A DNA stretch of 64,000 nucleotides, taken from the NCBI GenBank assembly GCA_035709005.1, contig DASTFB010000104.1, forward strand, positions 26,690 to 90,689, written 5' to 3'. A program made the translations under genes and the position numbers. A model generated the notes under the pieces. The model was not told the DNA's origin. It did no database searches and saw only the letters and a program-made list of their open reading frames with translations. Source of the DNA: Candidatus Methylomirabilota bacterium (GTDB lineage Bacteria > Methylomirabilota > Methylomirabilia > Rokubacteriales > CSP1-6). Shown in pieces: positions 15,318 to 23,766 of this stretch (position 1 is the stretch's first letter; each line of letters starts with the position of its first letter).

Positions 15318-16862
15318 CTACTGCGCCTTGAGCTTCATGTCCTCGTAGGACGGGTAGAACACCATGGGGATCGTGTTGATCTGGTGATCGGCCACGCGCG
15401 GCCCTACCCCCATCAAGGCGCGCAGGTCCATGATGGGCGCGAACATGGCCCGATCGATCGTGAGCTGCTGGATGCGGTGGAGCAGGGCTTCGCGCTTCTT
15501 GACGTCCCGCTCCTTGGCCTGCTGGTGGAACAGCTCGTCGATGTCGGGATAGCCGCCGTAGGCGTAGCCCCCTTTGGAGTACATGAACTCGGCCACCCGG
15601 CTGGCCGCGTTACCCGAGTTCCCCACCGCGGTGAGGAAGATCCCGCGCAGCTTCTTCTCGCGCCAGTTGGCATAGAAGGTGGCCCGCTCCGTCGGCCGCA
15701 TCTTCACCCGGATCCCCACCGCGTTCAGATAGTTCACGGCGGCCTCCGACACCGAGAAGAACGGCGGAATCGGCACGAAATCGCCGGCGTCGAGCCCGTT
15801 GGGATAGCCGGCCTCGGCGAGGAGCTTCTTGGCTTTGGCCGGGTCGTAGGGCGGGGGCTGAACTTGAAGCGCGAAGTCCATCACGCGGGGCACGATGACA
15901 CCGGCCGGCGGGCAGAGGCCCACGCAGGCCGCCTCGCTGATCGCCTTGCGGTCCAGCGCGTAGTTCACCGCCTGCCGCAGCCGGATGTCGTGCCACGGCG
16001 ACTTCGGGTCCCACTGGTCGGCGAACTCGATCCAGAAGATGGAGGCGTGCCGGGTCGCCACCAGCTGTAGCCGCGGGTCCCGCTTCACCTCCTCGGCGTC
16101 CTGCCCGTCGAAGGCGAAGGCGATGTCGGCCTCGCCCCGCTTGAGCATGGCCAGCCGGGTGGTCCCGTCGGGGACGCTCTTCATCACCAGGCGCTTGATG
16201 TTGGGCACCTTCCGCCAGTAGGCCGTGTTGGCCTCCAGCACGACCTCGACGCCCGGCGTGTAGCTCACGAACTTGAACGGCCCGGCGCCGATGGGATGCT
16301 TCCGGAAGCCCTCGTCGCCCACCTGCGTGACGTACTTCTTGGGGACGACGATGCCGGCGGCGCCTGCCGTCGTGCCGAAGAACGTCATGAAGTCGGGCCA
16401 GGGCTCGTTGAGATGGAAGCGCACCGTCAGGGCGTCGACCACCTCGACCTGGCGGACGCGCGTCTTGAACTCCCGGGCGGCCGCCCCCTTGTAGCGGTCG
16501 AAGCTGAACTTCACGTCCTCGGTGGTGACAGGGTCGCCGTTGTGGAATTTTAGATTCTTGCGCAGCTTGAACTCGTACACGAGCCCGTCCGGGCTCTCCT
16601 TCCACGATTCGGCCAGGCCGTTGCCCATCTTCTGCCCGGGCAGGGGACGGACCAGGGCATCGTGAATCGCGAACAGCAAGCCGAAGGGCGTGATCTGCGG
16701 TGGCGCCGTCGAGGGATCGAACCAGACCGGAGGGATGGTAACGTGCCAGGCCATGATCGCCTGACCGGCGGGGGCCGTCTGGCCGGAAACCTCCGCGCCC
16801 GCGCCCAGCGTGAGCAGGGCGGCGATGAGCAGCACCATGACTCGAAGGGACGCTGGGGCCAT
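15318..16862 (-). CDS. Family 5 extracellular solute-binding protein (oligopeptide/dipeptide ABC type)
   Basis: A 514-residue secreted binding protein. ATG 16862 has AGGAGG eight bases upstream and gives a Sec signal peptide with hydrophobic core VMVLLIAALLTLGAGA. The body shows the SBP_bac_5 hallmarks: DALVRPLPGQKMGNGLAESW, DGLVYEFKLRKNLKFHNGDP and TTEDVKFSFDRYKG, then RQAVNYALDRKAI. No permease or ATPase genes adjoin, so the ABC partners must be elsewhere. Its position near hydrolases suggests uptake of a peptide, opine or similar organic compound. Confidence 0.9.
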   Translation of the reverse strand: MAPASLRVMVLLIAALLTLGAGAEVSGQTAPAGQAIMAWHVTIPPVWFDPSTAPPQITPFGLLFAIHDALVRPLPGQKMGNGLAESWKESPDGLVYEFKLRKNLKFHNGDPVTTEDVKFSFDRYKGAAAREFKTRVRQVEVVDALTVRFHLNEPWPDFMTFFGTTAGAAGIVVPKKYVTQVGDEGFRKHPIGAGPFKFVSYTPGVEVVLEANTAYWRKVPNIKRLVMKSVPDGTTRLAMLKRGEADIAFAFDGQDAEEVKRDPRLQLVATRHASIFWIEFADQWDPKSPWHDIRLRQAVNYALDRKAISEAACVGLCPPAGVIVPRVMDFALQVQPPPYDPAKAKKLLAEAGYPNGLDAGDFVPIPPFFSVSEAAVNYLNAVGIRVKMRPTERATFYANWREKKLRGIFLTAVGNSGNAASRVAEFMYSKGGYAYGGYPDIDELFHQQAKERDVKKREALLHRIQQLTIDRAMFAPIMDLRALMGVGPRVADHQINTIPMVFYPSYEDMKLKAQ

Positions 16863-16930
16863 GTGGTGTCCTCCTTGTCGACAAGCGGGTGCGCGAGAGA
16901 ATCTGTCCAAACCGGGTCCGCGTCAAGGGT

Positions 16931-16936
16931 TATGAT
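16931..16936 (+). promoter_or_regulatory. -10-like TATGAT six bases before the DUF853 GTG start
   Basis: TATGAT at 16931-16936 is separated by GCCGCC from GTG 16943, leaving no room for a ribosome binding site; a leaderless transcript is likely. No convincing -35. Confidence 0.4.
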
Positions 16937-16942
16937 GCCGCC

Positions 16943-18430
16943 GTGGATCCGATCCTCATCGGCAAGGGCGAACATCCCGTGTACGTGCTGCCCCGCTACG
17001 GCAACCGCCATGGCCTGGTGGCGGGCGCCACCGGCACCGGCAAGACCGTGTCCCTGATGGTGCTGGCCGAAGGCTTCTCGCGACTGGGCGTGCCGGTGTT
17101 CCTGGCCGACGTGAAGGGTGATGTGGCCGGCCTGGCCATGCCGGGCGTCGCCACCGAGAAGATCCAGCAGCGCGTCGCCCAGATCGGCATCGCGGGCTAC
17201 GCCCCCGAGGCCAGTCCCGTGGTGTTCTGGGACCTCTACGGCAAGGCCGGCCACCCGGTGCGCGCCACCATCAGCGAGATCGGCCCGAGCCTGCTGGCGC
17301 GGATGCTCGAGCTCAACGACACCCAGACGGGAACGCTGGATGTCGCCTTCAAGCTGGCCGATGAGCGGGGCTTGCTGCTCCTCGACCTCGAGGATTTGCG
17401 CGCCCTGCTCAGCTTCGTGGCCGACAACCGCAAGCAGATTTCCACGCAATTCGGCCTGGTGAGCGCGCCCTCGCTGGCCGCCATCCAGCGCGCGCTGCTG
17501 TCGCTGGAACGGGAGGGCGGCAAAGCACTGTTCGGTGAGCCGGCCCTGGAGCTCGCCGACCTGCTACGCACCGACCTCAGCGGGCGCGGCATCGTCAGCA
17601 TCCTCGCCGCCGATCAGCTCATCCTCAAGCCCCGGCTCTACTCGACCTTCCTGCTGTGGCTGCTGTCGGAGCTGTTCGAGAACCTGCCCGAGGTGGGCGA
17701 TCTCGACAAGCCCAAGCTGGTCTTCTGCTTCGACGAGGCTCACCTGCTGTTCGACGACGCGCCGCCTGCCCTGCGCCAGCGGGTGGAGCAGGTGGTGCGG
17801 CTCATCCGCTCCAAGGGCGTGGGCGTGTACTTCTGCACCCAGTACCCGGACGACGTGCCCAACGAGATCCTCGGTCAGCTCGGCAACCGCATCCAGCACG
17901 CGCTGCGCGCCTACACCCCGCGGGACCAGAAGGCCGTGCGCACCGCCGCCGAGACCTTCGTGGCCAACCCCAAGCTCGACGTCGCCAAGGTCATCGGCCA
18001 GCTCGGGGTCGGCGAGGCCCTGGTCTCCAGTCTCCTCGACAAGGGCGTGCCCATGCCGGTGGAGCGCACGCTGATGGCCCCGCCCCGCTGTCGCATGGGG
18101 GCCATCACGCCGGAAGAGCGCGCCGCGGTGCGGGCGCGCAGCCCGGTCGGCGCGACGTACGACATGCCCGTGAACCGGGAGTCGGCGTACGAGATGCTGA
18201 GCCGCCGCGCCGAGACGGCTGACGCCTCTGCGCGAACGGGCTCGGCACAGAAAGACGGGCCAGCGGAATCCGGCGGGGGGTTGAGCGATCTGTTGTGGGG
18301 CACCAAGCGGCGGCAGGGCATGGTGGAAGCCATGGCCAAGCAAGCCGCGCGCACCGTGGGCAGCCAGATCGGCCGGCAGATCCTGCGCGGCGTGCTGGGT
18401 GGCATCCTGGGCGGCTCGCGCCGCCGGTAG
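16943..18430 (+). CDS. HerA-like DUF853 (YjgR family) ATPase
   Basis: A 495-residue P-loop ATPase of the DUF853/YjgR family. Walker A is GATGTGKT near residue 31, Walker B is KLVFCFDEAHLLFDD, and the C-terminal sensor region is GVGVYFCTQYPDDVPNEILGQLGNRIQHALR. YjgR-type proteins are related to the HerA DNA translocase but their role is not established. The C-terminus has a Gly/Arg-rich tail. GTG 16943 is preferred to the earlier ATG 16889, which falls in the promoter of the divergent binding-protein gene. Stand-alone gene, convergent with the cyclase. Confidence 0.85.
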   Translation: MDPILIGKGEHPVYVLPRYGNRHGLVAGATGTGKTVSLMVLAEGFSRLGVPVFLADVKGDVAGLAMPGVATEKIQQRVAQIGIAGYAPEASPVVFWDLYGKAGHPVRATISEIGPSLLARMLELNDTQTGTLDVAFKLADERGLLLLDLEDLRALLSFVADNRKQISTQFGLVSAPSLAAIQRALLSLEREGGKALFGEPALELADLLRTDLSGRGIVSILAADQLILKPRLYSTFLLWLLSELFENLPEVGDLDKPKLVFCFDEAHLLFDDAPPALRQRVEQVVRLIRSKGVGVYFCTQYPDDVPNEILGQLGNRIQHALRAYTPRDQKAVRTAAETFVANPKLDVAKVIGQLGVGEALVSSLLDKGVPMPVERTLMAPPRCRMGAITPEERAAVRARSPVGATYDMPVNRESAYEMLSRRAETADASARTGSAQKDGPAESGGGLSDLLWGTKRRQGMVEAMAKQAARTVGSQIGRQILRGVLGGILGGSRRR

Positions 18431-18445
18431 GCGCGCGCCGGTCCG

Positions 18446-19402
18446 CTACTTGATGGCCTGCGGGTTGATCGGCGAGCCCGTGCCCCGGGTGATCACCAGC
18501 GGGGGCGCGCAGAAGAAGAACTCGTAGACGCCGTCGGCGGCGCAGTCCTCCGCCAGCTCCTTCACGTAGAAGATCTCGCCGTGCACGATCCCGATCGCCG
18601 GGATCGTGACCAGATGCCAGGGCTGGAAGACATCCTTCGGCGTGTCGTTGGGGCGGACCTCGATCCCCCAGGTGTCGCTGCAGATCGCCGCGATCTGCTT
18701 CGCATGGATCCAGTCCAGCGTCTCGAAGGCCAGGCCGGGGGCGTCGCCCCCCGCATAGCCGCCCCATTCCCCCTTCTGCAGGCGGTCCTCCATCTGCCCG
18801 GTGCGGATGATGACGAAGTCGGCTCGGCGGACTTCGACCTTCTGTTGCCGGGCCGTGGCCTCGAGATCGGCGACGGTGATCCCATAGCCGTCCTGCAGGC
18901 AGGCCACGCCCTTGACCCGCGCCACGTCGAGCAGGACGCCCCGGCCCACCATCTTGTTGGCGAACTTCTCGATGCCGTTCTTGTGGGCGCCCCGACTGTC
19001 CACGAGGGTCGCCGGGTACCCGTTCCACATCTTGTCGCCCAGGAAGACGTGGGCGAGCGCATCCCACTGGGTGGCCGCCTGGGTGGGCAGGTTGATGGCG
19101 TCATCCGCGTAGCGCAGGCCCGGGGTCACGTCGTGCTTGCCGGCCACGGCGTCGGTGCCGGTGGCCAGCATCTGATGGAGCGGGTTCCAGCGCCCGCCGA
19201 ACAACCCGCGCTGGGGGCCGTTCTCGTCGAGATTGAGGCCGAGCCGGAAAACCTTGCCCTTCTTCACGAGCCGAGCCGCGTTCACGATGTCCTGAGGCGT
19301 GATGTAGTTGAGGACGCCCAGCTCGTCCTCGGGACCCCACTTGCCCCAGTTCTTGAGCTCCTCGGCCTTCTTCAACACGTCGGCTTTGCTCAGCTTGGCC
19401 AT
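18446..19402 (-). CDS. Cyclase family protein (kynurenine-formamidase-like metal hydrolase)
   Basis: A 318-residue protein of the PF04199 cyclase family. The signature QAATQWDALAHVF carries the Asp and His ligands of the divalent metal, followed by NKMVGRGVLLDVARVKG and an Asp-rich acidic loop. The family includes kynurenine formamidase and isatin hydrolase. The length (318) fits the longer soil-bacterial subgroup found next to alpha/beta hydrolases. It starts seven bases after the hydrolase stop with GAGGAGA before the ATG, so the two form one operon. The substrate is probably a cyclic amide, ester or lactone. Confidence 0.87.
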   Translation of the reverse strand: MAKLSKADVLKKAEELKNWGKWGPEDELGVLNYITPQDIVNAARLVKKGKVFRLGLNLDENGPQRGLFGGRWNPLHQMLATGTDAVAGKHDVTPGLRYADDAINLPTQAATQWDALAHVFLGDKMWNGYPATLVDSRGAHKNGIEKFANKMVGRGVLLDVARVKGVACLQDGYGITVADLEATARQQKVEVRRADFVIIRTGQMEDRLQKGEWGGYAGGDAPGLAFETLDWIHAKQIAAICSDTWGIEVRPNDTPKDVFQPWHLVTIPAIGIVHGEIFYVKELAEDCAADGVYEFFFCAPPLVITRGTGSPINPQAIK

Positions 19403-19409
19403 GGTCTCC

Positions 19410-20579
19410 TCACAGCTTCTCGGCCAGCCAGTCGAACATGACGCTGGTGCCGAGGGTCAGGTAGTCGCGCTGGCAGTGCTGGGAGCCTCCCTCCTCCGTG
19501 GTGAAGACCCGGAAGGTCTTGTCCGCGGAGCCGACCGCCTCGAACAGCGCCCGGGCGTCGGCCATGGGGATCTGCTCGTCGTCGGCCCCGTGGGTCAGCA
19601 AGAAGGCGCAGCGCATGCGTTGCACGACGCCGTCCAGACGGAACGGCTCCAGCTTCTTGAGGGCCTCCTCGACGCTGTTCACGCCGAGAATCCAGCAGAT
19701 GTGGTGGCCGGGCACCGACATCGAGGCGCGGAAGCCCGCCTCGATGCGCCGCTTCCAGGTGGCGTGATAGTCCCAGATGGCGCCCCAGGCGATGCAGGCC
19801 TTGAAGCGGGGTTCCAGCGAGGCGCACCGGGGCGCGTAATAGCCGCCCAGGCTGACCGCCATCACCCCCAGGCGCTCGGGGTCGACGTCGGGTCGCTGCA
19901 CCAGGTAGTCCACGGCGGCGCGGGCCGCCACCTCGTAGTCGTGACGCAGGTAGTGGCCGCGGAAGCGGATCGCCTCGCCCGTGCCCGGGCCGTCCACGAT
20001 CAGGCAGGCGATCCCCCGACGGACCAGATCGGGAACGCCGCGGAGGTACTGTAGCTCCTTGGTGATGTCGAGCCCGTCGAAGAACACGACGCAAGGCCGG
20101 CGGGCCAGCTGGGTGTTCTCCGCGTGCACGAAGTACGCCGGTAAGCTTCCGCCTTCGTAGGGGACCTCGACCACCTCGATGCGTGGGCGCTCGGTCAGAC
20201 CAGCGAAGCGCTTGAAGCACTCCACACCCTGCCGGTACGCCTGCAGCGCCGCCTCGTCTTTCGGCGTGCGGAAGCGCTCGCCCATCTGGTAGTAGTCGCA
20301 GGCGCGGAGATACGCGCTGGCTGCCGTGATCTTCCGGCCACGCTGCTCGGCCTCCCGGGCCAGAGCCGCCACGCGGTCGGCCTCGGCGCGCCAGGCCTCG
20401 AACCACGCCGTGTCGTCGCCCACGTGCTTGCGCAGGCCTCGGCAGGCCCGGTCGACTTCGCCGATGTCGCTTCCCCCCCAGGGCGCGCTGCTCAGAATCC
20501 CACACACGGCCGACGACCATCGGTAGTCCTCGGGGAAGTACGTGAACCAGGTGGCGGTCTGCGGCAGCACTGTAGGCAT
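19410..20579 (-). CDS. Alpha/beta hydrolase (prolyl-oligopeptidase-like, FrsA/DHPON-hydrolase type)
   Basis: A 389-residue hydrolase with a helical N-terminal domain (about 1-110) and an alpha/beta domain. The nucleophile elbow is LGVMAVSLGGYYAP, the acid is in LTHGADDEQIP, and the His in EGGSQHCQRDY. N-terminal helical domain plus this core resembles 2,6-dihydroxypseudooxynicotine hydrolase, which cleaves C-C bonds, and the FrsA family. ATG 20579 has GGAGG upstream; the frame extends to 20687 but that part runs into the divergent promoter. First gene of a two-gene operon with the cyclase, which suggests breakdown of a heterocyclic or aromatic compound. Confidence 0.86.
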   Translation of the reverse strand: MPTVLPQTATWFTYFPEDYRWSSAVCGILSSAPWGGSDIGEVDRACRGLRKHVGDDTAWFEAWRAEADRVAALAREAEQRGRKITAASAYLRACDYYQMGERFRTPKDEAALQAYRQGVECFKRFAGLTERPRIEVVEVPYEGGSLPAYFVHAENTQLARRPCVVFFDGLDITKELQYLRGVPDLVRRGIACLIVDGPGTGEAIRFRGHYLRHDYEVAARAAVDYLVQRPDVDPERLGVMAVSLGGYYAPRCASLEPRFKACIAWGAIWDYHATWKRRIEAGFRASMSVPGHHICWILGVNSVEEALKKLEPFRLDGVVQRMRCAFLLTHGADDEQIPMADARALFEAVGSADKTFRVFTTEEGGSQHCQRDYLTLGTSVMFDWLAEKL

Positions 20580-20705
20580 GGCGTCCTCCGTTCGAGCGGT
20601 ATACAGCGCCGACGAAGGGGCCGTCAAGAGCGCCGACGGCGGGGCACCCGCACTTGTGGTATGAGAGGGGGCACCACACGCGACCACCGATCACGGGGGT
20701 GGCCC

Positions 20706-21545
20706 ATGAAACAGCTCACGGCCAACGTCCACGTGGAGACCGGGTTGCGCGGGTCGAACCACGGCTTCGTCACCACGTCTGATGGTCTGGTCCTCATCGA
20801 CGGCCCGTTCAAGCCGAGCGACGCCCTGCGCTTGCGCGCCGAGATCGAGCGGCGCGGCCGGCTCCGCTACATCCTCAACACCGAGCCCCACGGCGATCAC
20901 TGGACGGCCAACGCGTTCTTCCAGGTGCCGGTGGTCGCTCACGAAGGCGTGCGGACCCGGATCCTGACCACGGACATGGCCGAGCACGTGGCCCGCGTGG
21001 CGTCTTTCGGTCCCGAGGAGCCGAAGCTGCTGGAGGGATATCGGCCCAATGCCCCCATCATCACGTTCCAGCGCGAGATGCGGCTGCACGTGGGCCAGCA
21101 CACGTTTCGCATGGTCCACATGCCCGGGCACACGCCCTATCAGGCCGCCGTGATCGTGGAAGAGGAGGGCGTGGTCTTCACCAGCGACAACATCTTCTGC
21201 AAGGTCCAGACCTGGCTTCAGGAAGCCGATCCCGACCGCTGGCTCCAGGCCCTGGACGCCCTGCGGAGCCTGCGGGAAGAAGTCTTCGTTCCCGGCCACG
21301 GCCCCGTCTGCGACAAGCGGTATCTCGACGAGCAAGAGGCCTTCATCCGGGAATGGGTGGCCTACGTCGAGAGTGGCCTCGACCGCGGCCTGACCAGGGA
21401 CGAGTGCGTGGCCACCCTCACCGCGATGACCGACCGTTACCCGATGGACGTGGAGCAGGACGGCATGGCCCCCCGGGTCATGCGGATGAACGTCGCCAAT
21501 CTCTACGACTACCTGACCGGCGCCGGCATCCACCGGCGGAGCTGA
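20706..21545 (+). CDS. Metallo-beta-lactamase-fold hydrolase with Glu in place of the first ligand His
   Basis: A 279-residue MBL-fold protein. The usual HxHxDH motif reads EPHGDH in LNTEPHGDHWTANAFF, so the first zinc-ligand His is Glu. The later ligands are intact: His in HMPGHTPYQAA, Asp in VFTSDNIFC and His in FVPGHGPVCDK. Residues 230-279 form a helical tail. Such proteins occur next to catabolic genes and hydrolyse lactones, esters or thioesters. ATG 20706 follows a GGGGGTGGCCC stretch, and the frame upstream is antisense to the hydrolase promoter. Divergent from the hydrolase-cyclase operon and possibly coregulated with it. Confidence 0.85.
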   Translation: MKQLTANVHVETGLRGSNHGFVTTSDGLVLIDGPFKPSDALRLRAEIERRGRLRYILNTEPHGDHWTANAFFQVPVVAHEGVRTRILTTDMAEHVARVASFGPEEPKLLEGYRPNAPIITFQREMRLHVGQHTFRMVHMPGHTPYQAAVIVEEEGVVFTSDNIFCKVQTWLQEADPDRWLQALDALRSLREEVFVPGHGPVCDKRYLDEQEAFIREWVAYVESGLDRGLTRDECVATLTAMTDRYPMDVEQDGMAPRVMRMNVANLYDYLTGAGIHRRS

Positions 21546-21730
21546 GCGTCGAGATCCGCCCCGCCCGGCCGGAGGATCTCGCGGCCATCGACGCCGTGCA
21601 CCGGGCGGCGTTCGGCGGCCGCAGAGGCGAGGCTCGCCTCGTCTTCATGGTCACCGAGCTGATCCGGGAGGCGGAGCTCTCTAGACGGGCGAGGCCGCCA
21701 CGCGCACTTCAGAGCTGGAGGGGCCGCTAG
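21542..21730 (+). pseudogene. Truncated GNAT acetyltransferase remnant
   Basis: The frame beginning in the last bases of the MBL gene encodes VEIRPARPEDLAAIDAVHRA AFGG followed by EARLV, the first helix-strand unit of YhbS-type N-acetyltransferases. After about residue 47 the reading changes to unrelated Arg-rich sequence and stops at 21728-21730, four bases into the HNH gene end. The acetyl-CoA-binding part is absent. A deletion or insertion event tied to the HNH gene is likely. Confidence 0.65.
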
Positions 21731-22288
21731 TCAGCCTTCTCCCCGGACTCAGGGGGCGATGAGGGGAACTTCCCGAGAGCCCGTGGATGAAGGACGTCGA
21801 TCGCCCAGCCGACATCAAGATGTTCCCCCAGCCAGCCTGGACACGACGTCCGTGGGTGGATGTTGAGGCCCTGCGCGGCGTGGTGTGAGCGAAGCGCGTG
21901 CGCGGGGTCGGTCGGCACTGCGGGCGGCGCCGGAACCTCTGCGAGGAGCCGCCCATCGGGCCGGCGGAATCTCAGCGCACCATCGGGTTCGCGATCGACC
22001 TGAAAGCCCTCCTCGTGGACCGCCCGGTGGTGCCGGCGACACAGCAGGGTGAGGTTCGAGAGTGTCGTTGGGCCACCTTGAGCCCAGTGGCGGATTTGAT
22101 GCCCCTGGCCGAAGCGCACGCCGCAGCCGGGGAAGCGGCAGCCGCGGTCGCGGTGCTGGAGTGCCCGGCGTAACGCGGGCGGGATCGTCCGCGTTCGGGC
22201 GCCGACTTCCAGCAGGCGGCCGGCCTGGTCGTGGCGCATCACAACTCGCCGGGCATCGCACGCCAGGCGCCGGGACGTTTCCGCGGAA
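21727..22288 (-). pseudogene. DUF222/13E12-type HNH endonuclease, C-terminal part (split by IS110)
   Basis: This minus-strand fragment holds the nuclease end of the gene whose N-terminal half lies at 23767-24648. The zinc/HNH module is CRFPGCGVRFGQGHQIRHWA, then GPTTLSNLTLLCRRHHRAVH. Removing 22289-23766 rejoins the reading frame as GTRVS-AETSRRLACD, the normal continuity for this family. The first in-frame ATG (near 22296) is inside the inserted element, so any expression would be fortuitous. DUF222-HNH genes are multicopy in many GC-rich genomes and may be mobile; their role is unclear. Confidence 0.85.
22285..22288. repeat. 4-bp sequence GGAA repeated at both edges of the IS110 element
   Basis: GGAA occurs at 22285-22288 and again at 23767-23770. 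One copy suffices to restore the HNH frame, so the second is either a short duplication or the recombined core. Confidence 0.6.
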
Positions 22289-22512
22289 CCCATCATGTGG
22301 CTGGCGCCACTCCCCGTCCCACTGAAACTTTATATGCTGTGACGCGGACGAGCGGAGGTCGTCGCGTTACTGGTGCCATAGAGCCCGTCGCGGAACCTGA
22401 CCCGGGGCGTTTGGAGGTACCCCATCGTGTCGACACAGCGTGTGCGCTGTGATCACGCATCAGGAAATTCTTCACCCATGAACGCCCTGCTCCGTCCGGA
22501 AAGGCGACCGCC
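22289..22512 (+). ncRNA. Left end of IS110 element, candidate bridge RNA region
   Basis: 224 noncoding bases precede the transposase, the position from which IS110-group elements transcribe a bridge RNA that pairs with target and donor DNA (established for IS621-like elements). A 7-bp hairpin CACAGCG/CGCTGTG lies at 22434-22451. CGCGGAA at 22389-22395 is identical to the seven bases that end at the left insertion junction (22282-22288). The bridge RNA itself is inferred. Confidence 0.45.
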
Positions 22513-23748
22513 ATGGAGATCGTGAACGCGCGGTGTGCGGGCCTCGACGTACACAAGGCGACCGTCGTGGCCGCTGTGCGGGTGCCGGGACCACAGTACG
22601 GTGAGCGCCACAGCGAGCGAAAGACCTTTGCCACCACGAAGCGGGGTCTCACCGAGCTGACCGACTGGCTGATTGCCCATAGCGCCACCACCGTGGCGAT
22701 GGAGTCCACCGGGGTGTATTGGCGGCCGGTGTATGCGGCGCTCGAAGGCGTCGTGAACGTGATCCTCGTCAACGCGCGACATGTAAAAATGGTCCCGGGC
22801 CGCAAGACCGACATGAAGGACTGTGAATGGCTGGCCCAATTGCTCGAATGTGGTCTGCTCCGCAGCAGCTTCGTCCCGCCGGCGGCGGTGCGCGACCTCC
22901 GAGACCTGACCCGCCTGCGCAAGACGCTGATCCGGGAACGCGGTCACCACGTCAATCGCATCGAGAAGACACTCGAGTTGGCGCAGATCAAGATCGGCAG
23001 TGTCATCAGCGACCTCATGGGCAAGACGGGCCGCGCTATCCTCGAAGCCTTGATCGCGGGCGTTGACGATCCGGATCAGCTGGCCGAGCTCGCACAGGGC
23101 TTGCTTCGGAAGAAGCGGCTGGCCCTTCGCGAAGCGTTGGTGGGCGGCCTCAGTCCGCACTACGCTTTTCTGCTGCAACAGCATTTGTCGCTGATCGACG
23201 CGCTCGACGTCCACATCGCCACCCTGGATGCTCGGATCGAGACGGCCATCCTTCCATTTGCTGACGCCGTGGCACTCGCGCAGAGCATGCCGGGGGTGGC
23301 GACCCGCGCGGCGCAGGCGATTCTCGCCGAGACCGGTGTCGACATGGCCTCGTTCCCGTCCGCTGCACACTTCGCCTCGTGGGCGCGTTTGTGTCCCGGC
23401 AATCATGAAAGCGCCGGCAAGCGCCAGCCCGCCACGACCGGCAAAGGCGCGACCTGGTTGCGGGCGACGCTCCAGGAATCGGCGTGGGCCGCCGGCCACG
23501 TCAAGAAGAGCTACTACCGCGCGCTCTATTACCGCCTCAAAGGGCGGCGCGGACCCAAGAAGGCGATCGTCGCCGTGCAGCACGCCATGCTGGTCGCCCT
23601 CTGGCACATGCTCACTCATCGCGTGCGCCATCAGGATCTCGGGGCCGACTACTTCACTCGTCGCGACGCGGCACGCGTTCGACGCCACCACGTTCGCCAT
23701 CTTCAAAGGCTCGGCTATGACGTCGTGCTCACGGAGAAGGCCGCCTGA
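22513..23748 (+). CDS. IS110 family transposase (DEDD recombinase)
   Basis: A 411-residue transposase. The RuvC-like N-terminal domain shows Asp12 in GLDVHKATV, Glu in VAMESTGVYW and the Asp pair in GRKTDMKDCEWLA, making the DEDD set. The C-terminal transposase_20 domain includes SMPGVATRAAQAILAETG with the SWARLCPGN and GNHESAGKR signature, where the conserved Ser of the Tnp domain lies in this region. The frame is intact, so the element may be active. It carries out bridge-RNA-guided recombination in characterised relatives. It sits in opposite orientation to the host HNH gene. Confidence 0.93.
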   Translation: MEIVNARCAGLDVHKATVVAAVRVPGPQYGERHSERKTFATTKRGLTELTDWLIAHSATTVAMESTGVYWRPVYAALEGVVNVILVNARHVKMVPGRKTDMKDCEWLAQLLECGLLRSSFVPPAAVRDLRDLTRLRKTLIRERGHHVNRIEKTLELAQIKIGSVISDLMGKTGRAILEALIAGVDDPDQLAELAQGLLRKKRLALREALVGGLSPHYAFLLQQHLSLIDALDVHIATLDARIETAILPFADAVALAQSMPGVATRAAQAILAETGVDMASFPSAAHFASWARLCPGNHESAGKRQPATTGKGATWLRATLQESAWAAGHVKKSYYRALYYRLKGRRGPKKAIVAVQHAMLVALWHMLTHRVRHQDLGADYFTRRDAARVRRHHVRHLQRLGYDVVLTEKAA

Positions 23749-23766
23749 CTCGACCTAAGTTTCATA

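Larger units (their letters stand above)
22289..23766 (+). mobile_element. IS110-family insertion sequence in a DUF222-HNH gene
   Basis: The boundaries are set by the gene it interrupts: the sequence left of 22289 and right of 23766 joins to give an uninterrupted HNH reading frame. The element is about 1.48 kb, has no terminal inverted repeats, one transposase ORF, a long noncoding left end (224 bp) and a very short right end (18 bp after the stop). This is the layout of the IS110 subgroup rather than IS1111. The open transposase and clean junctions suggest a recent insertion. Confidence 0.88.

Noticed and set aside
22434..22451. GCGTGTGC in the IS left end matching the right flank (23773-23780) as a second guide
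   Set aside because: The match lies within a hairpin (CACAGCG-TGTG-CGCTGTG), whose own symmetry makes it likely by chance.
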